DNA from: an uncultured Lachnospiraceae bacterium
Lineage (GTDB): Bacteria > Bacillota > Clostridia > Lachnospirales > Lachnospiraceae
Length of the DNA: 64,000 nt
Direction of reading: 5' to 3'
Assembly (NCBI GenBank): GCA_910588285.1
Contig: CAJUQB010000003.1
Span: 1 to 64,000, forward strand
Positions 1 through 6,916 of the stretch are shown here, piece after piece (the stretch's first letter is position 1; every line of letters begins with the position of its first letter). Under the pieces are notes generated by a model, which saw only the letters and a program-made list of their open reading frames with translations, did no database searches and was not told where the DNA came from. The position numbers and the translations under genes were made by a program.

Positions 1-1
1 C

Positions 2-76
2 CTGCCCATTTATCCGGGGCTGACCGGGGAGGAGCAGCAGCAGGTGATTGATACGCTGCTGTCCATCTGCGGCTGA
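2..76 (+). CDS. C-terminal tail of a DegT/DnrJ/EryC1-type aminotransferase (5' end outside the window)
   Basis: Only the last 24 codons are present; the frame opens at base 2 and stops with TGA at 74-76. The tail reads LPIYPGLTGEEQ and then a helix ending LLSICG. A Leu-Pro-Ile-Tyr-Pro-Gly-Leu-Thr segment followed by an acidic helix is typical of the C-terminus of PLP-dependent sugar aminotransferases of the DegT/DnrJ/EryC1/StrS family. The identification rests on this short motif alone, so the exact substrate cannot be named. A hairpin at 145-198 follows. Confidence 0.5.
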   Translation: MPIYPGLTGEEQQQVIDTLLSICG

Positions 77-144
77 GGGCGGGGATGCTCATTTGCATAT
101 ATAAATTTAGAAATTTTATTTATGGGAAATTATTTATAGAGAAC

Positions 145-198
145 GAAAAGCGGAAATTCCATACATGCTGCGCATGTTGATAGAAATTTCCGCTTTTC
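145..198. terminator. Bidirectional terminator-like hairpin
   Basis: A 14-bp perfect stem (GAAAAGCGGAAATT at 145-158 with its complement at 185-198) encloses a smaller ACATG/CATGT stem. It lies between the convergent aminotransferase tail (+) and the NhaC gene (-). A weak T-rich stretch follows on the + strand. It probably ends both transcripts. Confidence 0.75.
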
Positions 199-246
199 CT
201 TATTTTAGATTAAGGCCGGATTTCCGGCAAATATATGCCAAGAAGC

Positions 247-1818
247 CTATGCCGCAGCCTTGTCTCTGATCTTGTCCACACCCCATACCTTGGGCAGAAT
301 CAGAAGCAGTACAATCAAAATCACCAGGGATACCGACAGGGTGATCACAGTACTTACCGCAAGGCCAAGCCCGGCCGTACAGCCGGCCACAATGTAGCCG
401 ATAAAGCAGCATACAGCCACGGTAATGGCGTAGGGAGCCTGAGTGCTTACGTGGGCCAGATGGTTCACCGATGCCCCGGTAGAGGCCAGGATCGTTGTAT
501 CCGAAATGGGCGAGCAGTGGTCGCCGAATACAGAGCCGGCCAGTGTAGCGGACAGACAGGTGATGGTGAGCTCAGGTGCAACCTGGGAGGTAATGCCCAG
601 GATGATGGGGATCAGGATCCCGAAGGTTCCCCATGCGGTTCCGGTTGCAAAGGACAGCAGGCAGGCGATCAGGAAAATGAGGGGAGCCAGTGTCCATACA
701 GGCATGTTGGATGAAGATACCACGCCTGCAACGAAATCGCCGGTATTCAGGTAATCACGGCAGATCCCGCCCATGGACCATGCCAGAGTCAGGATGATGC
801 AGGCAGGAACCATGGATTTCACGCCCTGATTGATACAGTCGAAATATTCCTTAAAGGTCAGCACCCGGCGCAGCAGGTAGTAAATAAAGGTAATGATCAA
901 TGTCATAAACGCGCCAAGAGCCAATGCATAGCCGGTGTCCGTATCGCCGAAGGCATCAAAGAGGGACTTTCCGGAGCCATCCCAGAAGCCGCCCACAAAG
1001 AGCATGGACAGAACCGCCAGCACAATCAGCACAAGGATCGGGATGACCAGATCAGACACGCGCCCATTGGAGGAGGACTTGGTCACCTTGTTGAACTCAT
1101 CCTCAGCTTCGCTGCTGTCAATGGCGCCCAGCTCGCCGGTGGTAGCAGCCCTCAGCTCCGCTCTGGCCATGGGGCCGTAGGCAGAATTCTTCTTAATGGC
1201 CATCCAGAACACCATAAACAGGGTCAGCACTGCGTACAGGTTCATGGGGACAGAGCTTAAGAATGCCATCATACCGCTTCCGGCGTTTTCCGGATAGTAG
1301 GAAATGACAGAGGCCGCCCAGGAAGAAATGGGGGCAATAATACATACCGGCGCCGCGGTGGCATCAATACTGTAGGCCAGACGTTCTCTGGAAATCTTGA
1401 ACTTGTCGGTTACCGGCTTCATAACCGTACCGACGGTCAGGCAGTTAAAATAGTCGTCAATGAAGAAGAGCACGCCAAGGGCCGATGTGGCCAGGGTGGC
1501 GGACCGCTGTCCGTTAAGCTTCCTGGATGCCCACTCCCCGTAAGCCCGGGAGCCGCCGGCTCTTGTTACAAGGGCCACAAGAATACCCAGCAGGGAAAGG
1601 AAAATGATCATGCTGGAGTTCTGCCCCAGCTTATCACACATTAAGGTTACAAGGGTATCAAAGAATCCCATGAAGCCCAAACCGGTCATCACGGAATAGA
1701 TCACGGTACCGGATAAGATACCGAGAACTAAGGAGAAGACTACCTCCTTTGTGATCAGCGCCAAAATAATGGCCACAATAGGTGGTATAATTGACCATAT
1801 ACCTGCATTCCAATCCAT
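247..1818 (-). CDS. NhaC-family (Na+/H+ antiporter superfamily) transporter, copy 1
   Basis: A polytopic inner-membrane protein of 523 aa. The ATG at 1816-1818 was chosen because GGAGG lies just upstream and because the protein then aligns with its paralogue at 2059 from MDWNAG onward; a longer in-frame extension to 1923 adds an unlikely leader. The signature DDYFNCLTVG followed by KPVTDK, the IDATAAPVC segment and the GDHCSPISDTT motif are typical of the NhaC/ArsB-like antiporter group (PF03553). NhaC proteins exchange Na+ or H+ with small solutes and many family members are misassigned. Position beside the lysine fermentation operon, and a promoter dyad shared with it, make a role in amino-acid or cation exchange plausible; this is inference. 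Hydrophobic segments run throughout, with a charged loop near residues 245-275. Confidence 0.85.
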   Translation of the reverse strand: MDWNAGIWSIIPPIVAIILALITKEVVFSLVLGILSGTVIYSVMTGLGFMGFFDTLVTLMCDKLGQNSSMIIFLSLLGILVALVTRAGGSRAYGEWASRKLNGQRSATLATSALGVLFFIDDYFNCLTVGTVMKPVTDKFKISRERLAYSIDATAAPVCIIAPISSWAASVISYYPENAGSGMMAFLSSVPMNLYAVLTLFMVFWMAIKKNSAYGPMARAELRAATTGELGAIDSSEAEDEFNKVTKSSSNGRVSDLVIPILVLIVLAVLSMLFVGGFWDGSGKSLFDAFGDTDTGYALALGAFMTLIITFIYYLLRRVLTFKEYFDCINQGVKSMVPACIILTLAWSMGGICRDYLNTGDFVAGVVSSSNMPVWTLAPLIFLIACLLSFATGTAWGTFGILIPIILGITSQVAPELTITCLSATLAGSVFGDHCSPISDTTILASTGASVNHLAHVSTQAPYAITVAVCCFIGYIVAGCTAGLGLAVSTVITLSVSLVILIVLLLILPKVWGVDKIRDKAAA

Positions 1819-1851
1819 AAAAATAAAAACCTCCAATATTTTTTTTGGATG

Positions 1852-1870
1852 GAAAACTCTGAACGAGTTG
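1852..1870 (-). promoter_or_regulatory. Putative operator, dyad AACTC-TGAAC-GAGTT (site A)
   Basis: Upstream of the minus-strand NhaC gene lies GAAAACTCTGAAC followed by GAGTT. This forms the inverted repeat AACTC/GAGTT around a 5-bp centre. The same 13-14-mer recurs upstream of the divergent NhaC gene (1997-2010, read on the other strand) and upstream of kal (4406-4429). Its end is about 33 bp from the start codon. The binding protein is unknown. Confidence 0.5.
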
Positions 1871-1996
1871 AATATAACATGAATTTGCCAATATGTAAAA
1901 CAGAAAATGAGCAAAACAGGCAAGTTTGTATATGTTGGACAAAAAAAATTTTATTTTACCATTTACTTTATGCAATTTATGGATTATAATAAAATT

Positions 1997-2010
1997 GTTC
2001 AGAGTTTTTC
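1997..2010 (+). promoter_or_regulatory. Putative operator GTTCAGAGTTTTTC (site B)
   Basis: This is the reverse complement of the GAAAAACTCTGAAC core found before kal, and it has the same orientation relative to its gene as site A. It ends 48 bp before the start of the second NhaC gene, in AT-rich DNA suited to a promoter. The opposing half of the dyad is weaker here than in the other two sites. Confidence 0.45.
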
Positions 2011-2058
2011 ATAAAAATTTTATAAAATACCTAGACAGCTAGGGAGAAAGGGGTTTTT

Positions 2059-3657
2059 ATGAGTAAAAAAGTTATCTCCAGTATTGCGATAATAGCGTTT
2101 ATCATTATATTTGCTGTTATCTGCGCATTCACGGGTTCCATTACGAGCCCTGTGGGGACCTTATGGTCGCTGTTCCCGCCGGTTGTGGCAATCGGGCTGG
2201 CGCTGATTACGAAGGAAGCATATTCTTCCCTCTTTATCGGTGTCCTGGTGGGCGGTCTTTTATCCAGCGGCTTCAATCCGATCCACACCGTAGACGCAGT
2301 CGTTGGGGAAGGTATTGTGCCTGCGGTATCCGGAAGCGCCGGTATTTTTGCATTTCTGGTATTTCTGGGTGTTATAGTGGCCCTGCTCAACAAGGCAGGC
2401 GGGTCGAGAGCCTTTGGCGAATGGGCATCCAAGCATGTCAAGACGAAGGTTGGGGCCTCTCTTGCTACCTTTGCACTGGGCGTACTTATTTTCGTTGACG
2501 ATTACTTCAACTGCCTGACAGTAGGCGCGGTTATGCGGCCGGTGACGGATAAGACCAAGATATCCCGGGCAAAGCTTGCGTACTTAATTGATGCGACGGC
2601 GGCTCCGGTCTGTATGATCGCACCTGTTTCCTCCTGGGCAGCGGCAGTTTCTTCCTTTACACCGGAGGGAACCAATGGAATTACCCTGTTCATTCAGGCA
2701 ATTCCCTACAACTTCTATTCGCTGCTGACCTTTGTGTTTATTATTGGACTTGTCCTTATGAAGTTTGATTACGGTCCCATGAAGCTGCATGAGAAGAATG
2801 CGGATAAGGGCGACCTGTTTACCTCCGGGGAGCGCGTAGGCGCCGAGGAAGAGGAGAGTGCGGCCTCGAGGGGCAGGAGCAGGGTGTTTGACCTTGTTAT
2901 TCCCATTGTAGTCCTGATTGTACTTTGCATCGTTGCGCTGGTCTATGTAGGAAGAGGCATGGGCGCCGATTACGACGGCACCATCGGCCTGGTGGACGCT
3001 TTCGCCAACACAGACGCCACGATGGGCCTGCCCTGGGGCGGCATCATTGCTCTGGTGATTGTGATTATTTACTTTGTGGCAAGAAGGCTTGTAACCTTCA
3101 AGGAAGCCATGGAATGTATTCCCAAGGGCTTTATTGCAATGGTACCTGCGATTCTGATCCTTACCCTGGCAACCTCTCTGAAGAATGTGACCAATCTGTT
3201 GGATTCCTCCAGCTTTGTAGAAGGCGCTCTGGTCAATGCAGGATCCTTGCATAACTTCCTGCCGGCGATTATCTTCGTTGTTGCCTGCCTGATTGCATTC
3301 TCAACGGGTACCTCCTGGGGAACCTTCGGAATCCTGATCCCGATCGTTCTCAATGTATTCCCGATTGGAAGCCCGCTGGGCGCCATCGGTATGTCTGCCT
3401 GCCTGGCCGGCGCAGTCTGCGGCGACCACTGCTCACCGATCTCCGATACGACGATTATGTCCTCGGCCGGAGCACAGTGCAACCATATTAACCATGTTTC
3501 CACACAGATTCCCTATGCCGTGACGGTTGCAGTTATTTCCTTTATCAGCTTTATCGTTGCGGGATTTGCACAGAACGTTGTGATTTCCCTGGGCATAGGA
3601 GTTGTTCTTACAATCGGAACCCTGTTCGTAATTAAGAAGATAACGGCGGACAGATAG
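2059..3657 (+). CDS. NhaC-family (Na+/H+ antiporter superfamily) transporter, copy 2
   Basis: A 532-aa membrane protein divergent from and paralogous to the 247-1818 gene. It shares DDYFNCLTVG, RPVTDKTK, LIDATAAPVC and GDHCSPISDTT, which mark the NhaC family (PF03553). The N-terminus begins MSKKVISS and runs into a hydrophobic helix. AGGGAGAAAGGGG precedes the ATG. Hydrophilic residues 245-275 form a charged cytoplasmic-type loop, as in copy 1. Two related antiporters with promoters facing each other beside a lysine operon suggest exchange of lysine, its products or Na+; no substrate is shown by the sequence. A strong hairpin at 3699-3733 follows the stop. Confidence 0.85.
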   Translation: MSKKVISSIAIIAFIIIFAVICAFTGSITSPVGTLWSLFPPVVAIGLALITKEAYSSLFIGVLVGGLLSSGFNPIHTVDAVVGEGIVPAVSGSAGIFAFLVFLGVIVALLNKAGGSRAFGEWASKHVKTKVGASLATFALGVLIFVDDYFNCLTVGAVMRPVTDKTKISRAKLAYLIDATAAPVCMIAPVSSWAAAVSSFTPEGTNGITLFIQAIPYNFYSLLTFVFIIGLVLMKFDYGPMKLHEKNADKGDLFTSGERVGAEEEESAASRGRSRVFDLVIPIVVLIVLCIVALVYVGRGMGADYDGTIGLVDAFANTDATMGLPWGGIIALVIVIIYFVARRLVTFKEAMECIPKGFIAMVPAILILTLATSLKNVTNLLDSSSFVEGALVNAGSLHNFLPAIIFVVACLIAFSTGTSWGTFGILIPIVLNVFPIGSPLGAIGMSACLAGAVCGDHCSPISDTTIMSSAGAQCNHINHVSTQIPYAVTVAVISFISFIVAGFAQNVVISLGIGVVLTIGTLFVIKKITADR

Positions 3658-3698
3658 CTGGTTTCGTGGGGAAATGAGGAATGAGAGAATAGTTATAG

Positions 3699-3733
3699 AC
3701 AGATGCTTCCGCAGCTTTTGCGGAAGCATCTGT
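3699..3733 (+). terminator. Hairpin after the second NhaC gene
   Basis: A perfect 15-bp stem with a 5-nt GCTTT loop starts 41 bp after the NhaC stop codon. It lacks a clear T-run, so it may be an inefficient or processing-type terminator rather than a classical one. Confidence 0.65.
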
Positions 3734-3754
3734 GATTTCAGAATCAGAAGCTTT

Positions 3755-3821
3755 TGGTATATGAGAGACAGTTTATGACAAGATAACTAAATATAGTAAT
3801 AAAAATCTAAAATTTGGTATA
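3755..3821 (+). promoter_or_regulatory. Pair of TGGTATA sites, candidate GntR operator half-sites
   Basis: TGGTATA occurs at 3755-3761 (context CTTTTGGTATATG) and 3815-3821 (context ATTTGGTATATATG), 51-117 bp upstream of the lysine leader -35 box. The same word with a near-identical context (CTTTTGGTATATT) occurs at 14234, and again at 14276 and 14365, upstream of the SIS/FrlD operon. HutC-type GntR proteins are known to bind GTxTAxAC-like sequences, and two such genes lie between these sites. The link is inferred. Confidence 0.4.
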
Positions 3822-3871
3822 TATGTAGAAAATTCTTCGGATTTTTTGGTGTTTTTTTTCGTCAGATTTTC

Positions 3872-3900
3872 TTGACAATCCTGTCTCAACAGGGTAAGAT
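3872..3900 (+). promoter_or_regulatory. Sigma-70 type promoter of the lysine fermentation operon
   Basis: TTGACA (3872-3877), a 17-bp spacer and TAAGAT (3895-3900). Transcription would begin near 3907, some 43 nt before the riboswitch P1 helix, as expected for a riboswitch-controlled leader. Confidence 0.75.
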
Positions 3901-3949
3901 ATGTGTAGAAAGTAATTCACAGAAAATTAAATCAAAAATTTTATAAGGA

Positions 3950-4113
3950 CAATAGAGGTGCGGATGATAAGGTAAGCAGTAAATGTAAAAGGCCATCAAG
4001 CCTGAGGTTACTGGTGAATGTGTGTCCGCCGAAGGAATACATTTTTGATGAATTGTATTCTTGGGATGAAGGCTCAGAGCTTTCTCCTGTCATGTTCGCA
4101 TGGAGCGCTATTG
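3950..4113 (+). promoter_or_regulatory. Lysine riboswitch (L-box) aptamer
   Basis: The segment carries the L-box hallmarks in order. P1 pairs CAATAG (3950-3955) with CTATTG (4108-4113). AGAGGTGC follows the 5' strand. P2 pairs CAGTAA (3977-3982) with TTACTG (4008-4013), capped by an AGGC/GCCT stem-loop. The conserved GCCGAAGG comes next, then a GAATACA/TGTATTC stem (4035-4041 with 4054-4060), and then a CATG-TTCG-CATG stem-loop before GGAGCGCTATTG. This matches the layout of the B. subtilis lysC leader. The element precedes lysine catabolic genes rather than biosynthesis genes. Small open frames across it are not genes. Confidence 0.9.
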
Positions 4114-4158
4114 ATGTTCACCGGATCGGTGTGGATGTCGATAGCTTTTGTTTTTATT
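4108..4158 (+). terminator. Riboswitch expression platform: terminator 1, sharing the P1 3' strand
   Basis: CTATTGA (4108-4114) pairs with TCGATAG (4138-4144). A wobble-rich middle joins it to an inner stem CACCG-GAT-CGGTG (4119-4131), and CTTTTGTTTTTATT follows at 4145-4158. The 5' arm is the same CTATTG that closes aptamer P1, so P1 and the terminator exclude each other. Lysine binding should stabilise P1, block the terminator and allow transcription: an ON switch, which suits a catabolic operon. Confidence 0.75.
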
Positions 4159-4191
4159 ACATTACTAATCTGTGCGGGGTCGTTTGTTCTA

Positions 4192-4256
4192 CATGGAACA
4201 TGGAGTGCTATTGTACCGTTTCGCTTTTGCCAGGCGGTAGGATGGCGCATTTTTTT
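4192..4256 (+). terminator. Duplicated P5/P1-3' module and terminator 2
   Basis: CATG-GAA-CATGGAGTGCTATTG (4192-4213) repeats the aptamer end CATG-TTCG-CATGGAGCGCTATTG (4091-4113). The 15-mer CATGGAGYGCTATTG recurs at exactly 100 bp with one mismatch. CTATT-TACCG (with one G mismatch between) pairs with CGGTA-GATGG (4235-4245), and T7 follows at 4250-4256. The second CTATTG could also pair with the P1 5' strand. This looks like a second copy of the terminator decision after a single aptamer. Confidence 0.55.
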
Positions 4257-4276
4257 ACCCTGTGGGGTAACCGATT

Positions 4277-4390
4277 AGTAACTTGGGGAATCAAGAGTAA
4301 TTGAGAGAAGGTACAGTAACTTAGAGGATCATCAGTAACTTGGAGAGAAGCCGGTTATTGAGAGAGCAAATGGTAACTGCCCGGAAACGG
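4277..4390 (+). repeat. Six degenerate 19-bp direct repeats before the kal operon
   Basis: Units start at 4277, 4296, 4315, 4334, 4353 and 4372, exactly 19 bp apart. Each begins with AGTAACTT, AGTAATTG or GGTTATTG-like sequence and most continue GGGGA or GAGAGA. A seventh, weaker unit (GGTTATATA) starts at 4391. The array sits between the second terminator and the kal ribosome binding site. It may be an iteron-like operator array or a diverged minisatellite. Confidence 0.6.
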
Positions 4391-4405
4391 GGTTATATAA
4401 ACGAT

Positions 4406-4429
4406 GGAAAAACTCTGAACAAGTTTTCC
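4406..4429 (+). promoter_or_regulatory. Putative operator before kal (site C)
   Basis: A 24-bp imperfect palindrome begins GGAAAAACTC and ends AAGTTTTCC. Its core GAAAAACTCTGAAC matches site B exactly on the opposite strand and site A with one base less. It lies 22 bp before the kal start codon, overlapping the region just upstream of AGGAGG. It ties kal to the two NhaC genes. Confidence 0.5.
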
Positions 4430-4451
4430 GAGAAGGAGGATTTTGAAAGGA

Positions 4452-4841
4452 ATGGAGACAAAAAAATCAATCATTCGTTTACGCATGAGCGCACATGACG
4501 CACACTATGGGGGAAACCTGGTAGACGGAGCAAGGATGCTGCAGCTGTTTGGCGATGTGGCAACAGAACTTCTGATCCTGCAGGACGGCGATGAAGGGCT
4601 GTTCAAGGCATATGATGAAGTGGAATTTATGGCACCGGTGTTTGCGGGAGATTACATCGAGGCTGTTGGGGAGATCGTCAGTGTGGGCAATACGTCCCGC
4701 AAGATGAAGTTTGAGGCGCGCAAGGTGATTGTGCCGAGGCCGGATCTCAATGATTCCGCCTGTGATGTGCTTCCGGAGCCCATTGTAGTATGCCGGGCCA
4801 GCGGAACCTGTGTGGTGCCCAAGGATAAGCAGAGGAATTAG
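4452..4841 (+). CDS. kal: 3-aminobutyryl-CoA ammonia-lyase (Kal)
   Basis: Removes ammonia from L-3-aminobutyryl-CoA to give crotonyl-CoA, the last dedicated step of lysine fermentation before butyrate formation. The 129-aa hotdog-fold protein contains the family-typical [19 protein letters not shown] segment near the N-terminus, then [10 protein letters not shown], the [19 protein letters not shown] block and a C-terminal [11 protein letters not shown] chose the ATG at 4452 (METKKS), 12 nt after GGAGG; a TTG at 4443 is possible but only 3 nt from the Shine-Dalgarno sequence. It is the first gene of the operon; kce follows after 18 bp. Control probably combines the lysine riboswitch, terminator pair and dyad upstream. 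Confidence 0.93.
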   Translation: METKKSIIRLRMSAHDAHYGGNLVDGARMLQLFGDVATELLILQDGDEGLFKAYDEVEFMAPVFAGDYIEAVGEIVSVGNTSRKMKFEARKVIVPRPDLNDSACDVLPEPIVVCRASGTCVVPKDKQRN

Positions 4842-4859
4842 AAAGGACAGGGATAGGCA

Positions 4860-5684
4860 ATGGAAAAACTGATCATTACAGCCTGCATCTGCGGTGCGGA
4901 GGTGACAAAGGAGCAGAACCCGGCCGTGCCTTACACGGTGGAGGAGATTGCGAGAGAAGCCAAGGCAGCCTACGATGCGGGAGCCGCCCTGATCCATCTG
5001 CATGTGAGGGAGGACGACGGGACGCCGACCCAGAGCAAGGAGCGCTTTGATGTCTGTATCCGGGCCATCAAGGAGGTTTGTCCGGACGCAATCGTTCAGG
5101 TCTCCACCGGCGGAGCCGTGGGCATGACAAACGATGAACGGCTGCAGCCCCTGCTGCTGAACCCGGAGATGGCTACCTTGGACTGCGGCACCTGCAATTT
5201 CGGCGGCGATGAGATCTTTGTCAACACAGAGAATATGATCATCGACTTTGTAGAGCGGATGAACGAGCGGAACATCAAGCCGGAGATCGAAGTGTTTGAC
5301 AAGGGCATGATCGATATGGCCAAGCGGCTGGGAAGAAAGGGCTACATCAAGTACCCCATGCATTTTGACTTTGTGATGGGCGTCAATGGCGGCATCAGCG
5401 GAGAACCCAGGGATCTGGAATTCATGGTTGGAAGCATTCCGGAGGGTTCTACCTGGACAGTGGCCGGCGTGGGGAGGAACCAGTTCCCCATGGCAGTGAT
5501 GGGGATCATTATGGGCGGCCATGTGCGGGTTGGCTTTGAGGATAATGTCTACCTGGAGAAGGGCGTACCGGCGGCTTCCAACGGAGAGCTGGTGGCCAAG
5601 GTGGTGCGTCTGGCGAAGGAGCTGGGCCGGGAGATCGCTACCCCGGATGAGGCCAGAAGGATCCTGGGCTTAAGCAGAGGATAA
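4860..5684 (+). CDS. kce: 3-keto-5-aminohexanoate cleavage enzyme (Kce)
   Basis: Condenses 3-keto-5-aminohexanoate with acetyl-CoA and cleaves it to L-3-aminobutyryl-CoA and acetoacetate. The 274-aa protein belongs to the BKACE/DUF849 Zn-dependent TIM-barrel family. The metal-binding HLHVRE motif is at residues 46-51 (His46 and His48), with a candidate third ligand at Glu227 in GFEDN. STGGAVG and CGTCNFGGDEIF are family-typical. The last codons lie inside a 35-bp tandem duplication (5667-5735). It follows kal and precedes kdd in the same direction, as in other lysine fermenters. Confidence 0.93.
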   Translation: MEKLIITACICGAEVTKEQNPAVPYTVEEIAREAKAAYDAGAALIHLHVREDDGTPTQSKERFDVCIRAIKEVCPDAIVQVSTGGAVGMTNDERLQPLLLNPEMATLDCGTCNFGGDEIFVNTENMIIDFVERMNERNIKPEIEVFDKGMIDMAKRLGRKGYIKYPMHFDFVMGVNGGISGEPRDLEFMVGSIPEGSTWTVAGVGRNQFPMAVMGIIMGGHVRVGFEDNVYLEKGVPAASNGELVAKVVRLAKELGREIATPDEARRILGLSRG

Positions 5685-5735
5685 AGCCCGGAAGATAACC
5701 AGGCTTAAGCAGAGGGTAAAGCCCGGAAGATAACC
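5667..5735 (+). repeat. 35-bp-period tandem duplication across the kce stop codon
   Basis: Two 34-bp copies (5667-5700 and 5702-5735) differ at one base. The first holds the last five codons and the stop of kce; the second reproduces them out of the gene. Each copy also has a GGCTT/AAGCC dyad. It is a recent local duplication, possibly neutral, in the kce-kdd spacer. Confidence 0.85.
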
Positions 5736-5828
5736 GGACTTTGACAGAAGGGAAGCTTCGGGATTGAATGATTTTGAAATGTAGAGAAGCAATACAGAAA
5801 TTGAACAATGGAATTGGAGGAGAAGGCA

Positions 5829-6866
5829 ATGGCCAAGAAAGGTAATAAATACGGAATTCACAGAGTAATCGAGCCCCAGGGCGTACTGACACAGGCAGCA
5901 CAGAAGATTGATAATGATATGACGGAGAAGTATTCCAATGAGATCATCTGCGATGTGATTTCCTTAAATATTGACTCGGCATCCTTTACACAGATTGAGG
6001 AGGCCTGTGACCATGATGTGGAGCGGATCAAGCAGATGATCCTGGATATTGTGGGAGAGCGGGGCAAGATGCAGAATCCGGTAACTGGATCCGGCGGAAT
6101 GTTTATCGGCAAGGTAGCTTATATTGGAGAAGACCTGGATCTGGATATCCAGGTGGGCGACAAGATTGCATCCTTGGTATCCCTTTCCATGACTCCCCTT
6201 CGGATTGATGAGATTCTGGAGGTTCATCCTGACATTGACCGGGTGGATATTAAGGGGCAGGCAGTTCTGTTTGAGACAGCCCTGTATGCGAAGCTTCCGG
6301 ATGATATCAGCGAGCCGCTGGCACTGGCAGCCCTGGATGTGGCAGGTGCGCCGGCCCAGACAGCCAAGCTGGTGAAGCCGGGCCAGAGCGTACTGATCCT
6401 GGGAGGTGCAGGCAAGTCCGGCACACTTTGCTGCTACGAGGCAATGAAGCGGGTAGGACCTACCGGACGCGTGGTTGCAATGGATTACAGCCAGGAGGGA
6501 ATTGATGAGCTGCTTCGGATCGGCGTATGCCATAAGGCGTTCCAGGCAAGCGCAGCCCTTCCGGTAGATGTACTGGAGAAGGCATTGGCAGCCAATGACG
6601 GCAAGGAATACGATGTATCCATCTGCTGCGTCAATGTGAACAATTGCGAAATGTCTGCGATTCTGCCGGTGCATGACGGCGGAGTGGTATATTTCTTCTC
6701 CATGGCTACCAGCTTTACCAAGGCAGCCCTGGGAGCAGAGGGTGTAGGCAAGGATATCGATATGATTATCGGCAATGGCTATACCAAGGGCCATGCGGAG
6801 ATCACTCTGCAGGAGCTGCGGGAGAATGCAGATATCAGAGATATTTTTGACAAGAAATATGTGTAA
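5829..6866 (+). CDS. kdd: L-erythro-3,5-diaminohexanoate dehydrogenase (Kdd)
   Basis: Oxidatively deaminates 3,5-diaminohexanoate to 3-keto-5-aminohexanoate with NAD(P)+. The start at 5829 (MAKKGNKYG) follows GGAGGAGAAGG; an upstream ATG at 5808 has no good Shine-Dalgarno sequence. Length is 345 aa, as expected. The N-terminal KYGIHRVIEPQGVLTQ segment is diagnostic for the family. A Rossmann-type LGGAGKSGTLCCYEA nucleotide-binding loop begins near residue 186. It lies between kce and kamA, 50 bp before kamA, in a single operon. Confidence 0.93.
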   Translation: MAKKGNKYGIHRVIEPQGVLTQAAQKIDNDMTEKYSNEIICDVISLNIDSASFTQIEEACDHDVERIKQMILDIVGERGKMQNPVTGSGGMFIGKVAYIGEDLDLDIQVGDKIASLVSLSMTPLRIDEILEVHPDIDRVDIKGQAVLFETALYAKLPDDISEPLALAALDVAGAPAQTAKLVKPGQSVLILGGAGKSGTLCCYEAMKRVGPTGRVVAMDYSQEGIDELLRIGVCHKAFQASAALPVDVLEKALAANDGKEYDVSICCVNVNNCEMSAILPVHDGGVVYFFSMATSFTKAALGAEGVGKDIDMIIGNGYTKGHAEITLQELRENADIRDIFDKKYV

Positions 6867-6916
6867 CTGTAGATCAGAATGGAACTATATGATTGTATAA
6901 CTAAGGGAGGTTTACC

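Noticed and set aside
4014-4304. Open frames of 86 and 96 codons upstream of kal
   Set aside because: They run through the lysine riboswitch aptamer and its terminators, have no ribosome binding site and show no protein-like pattern.
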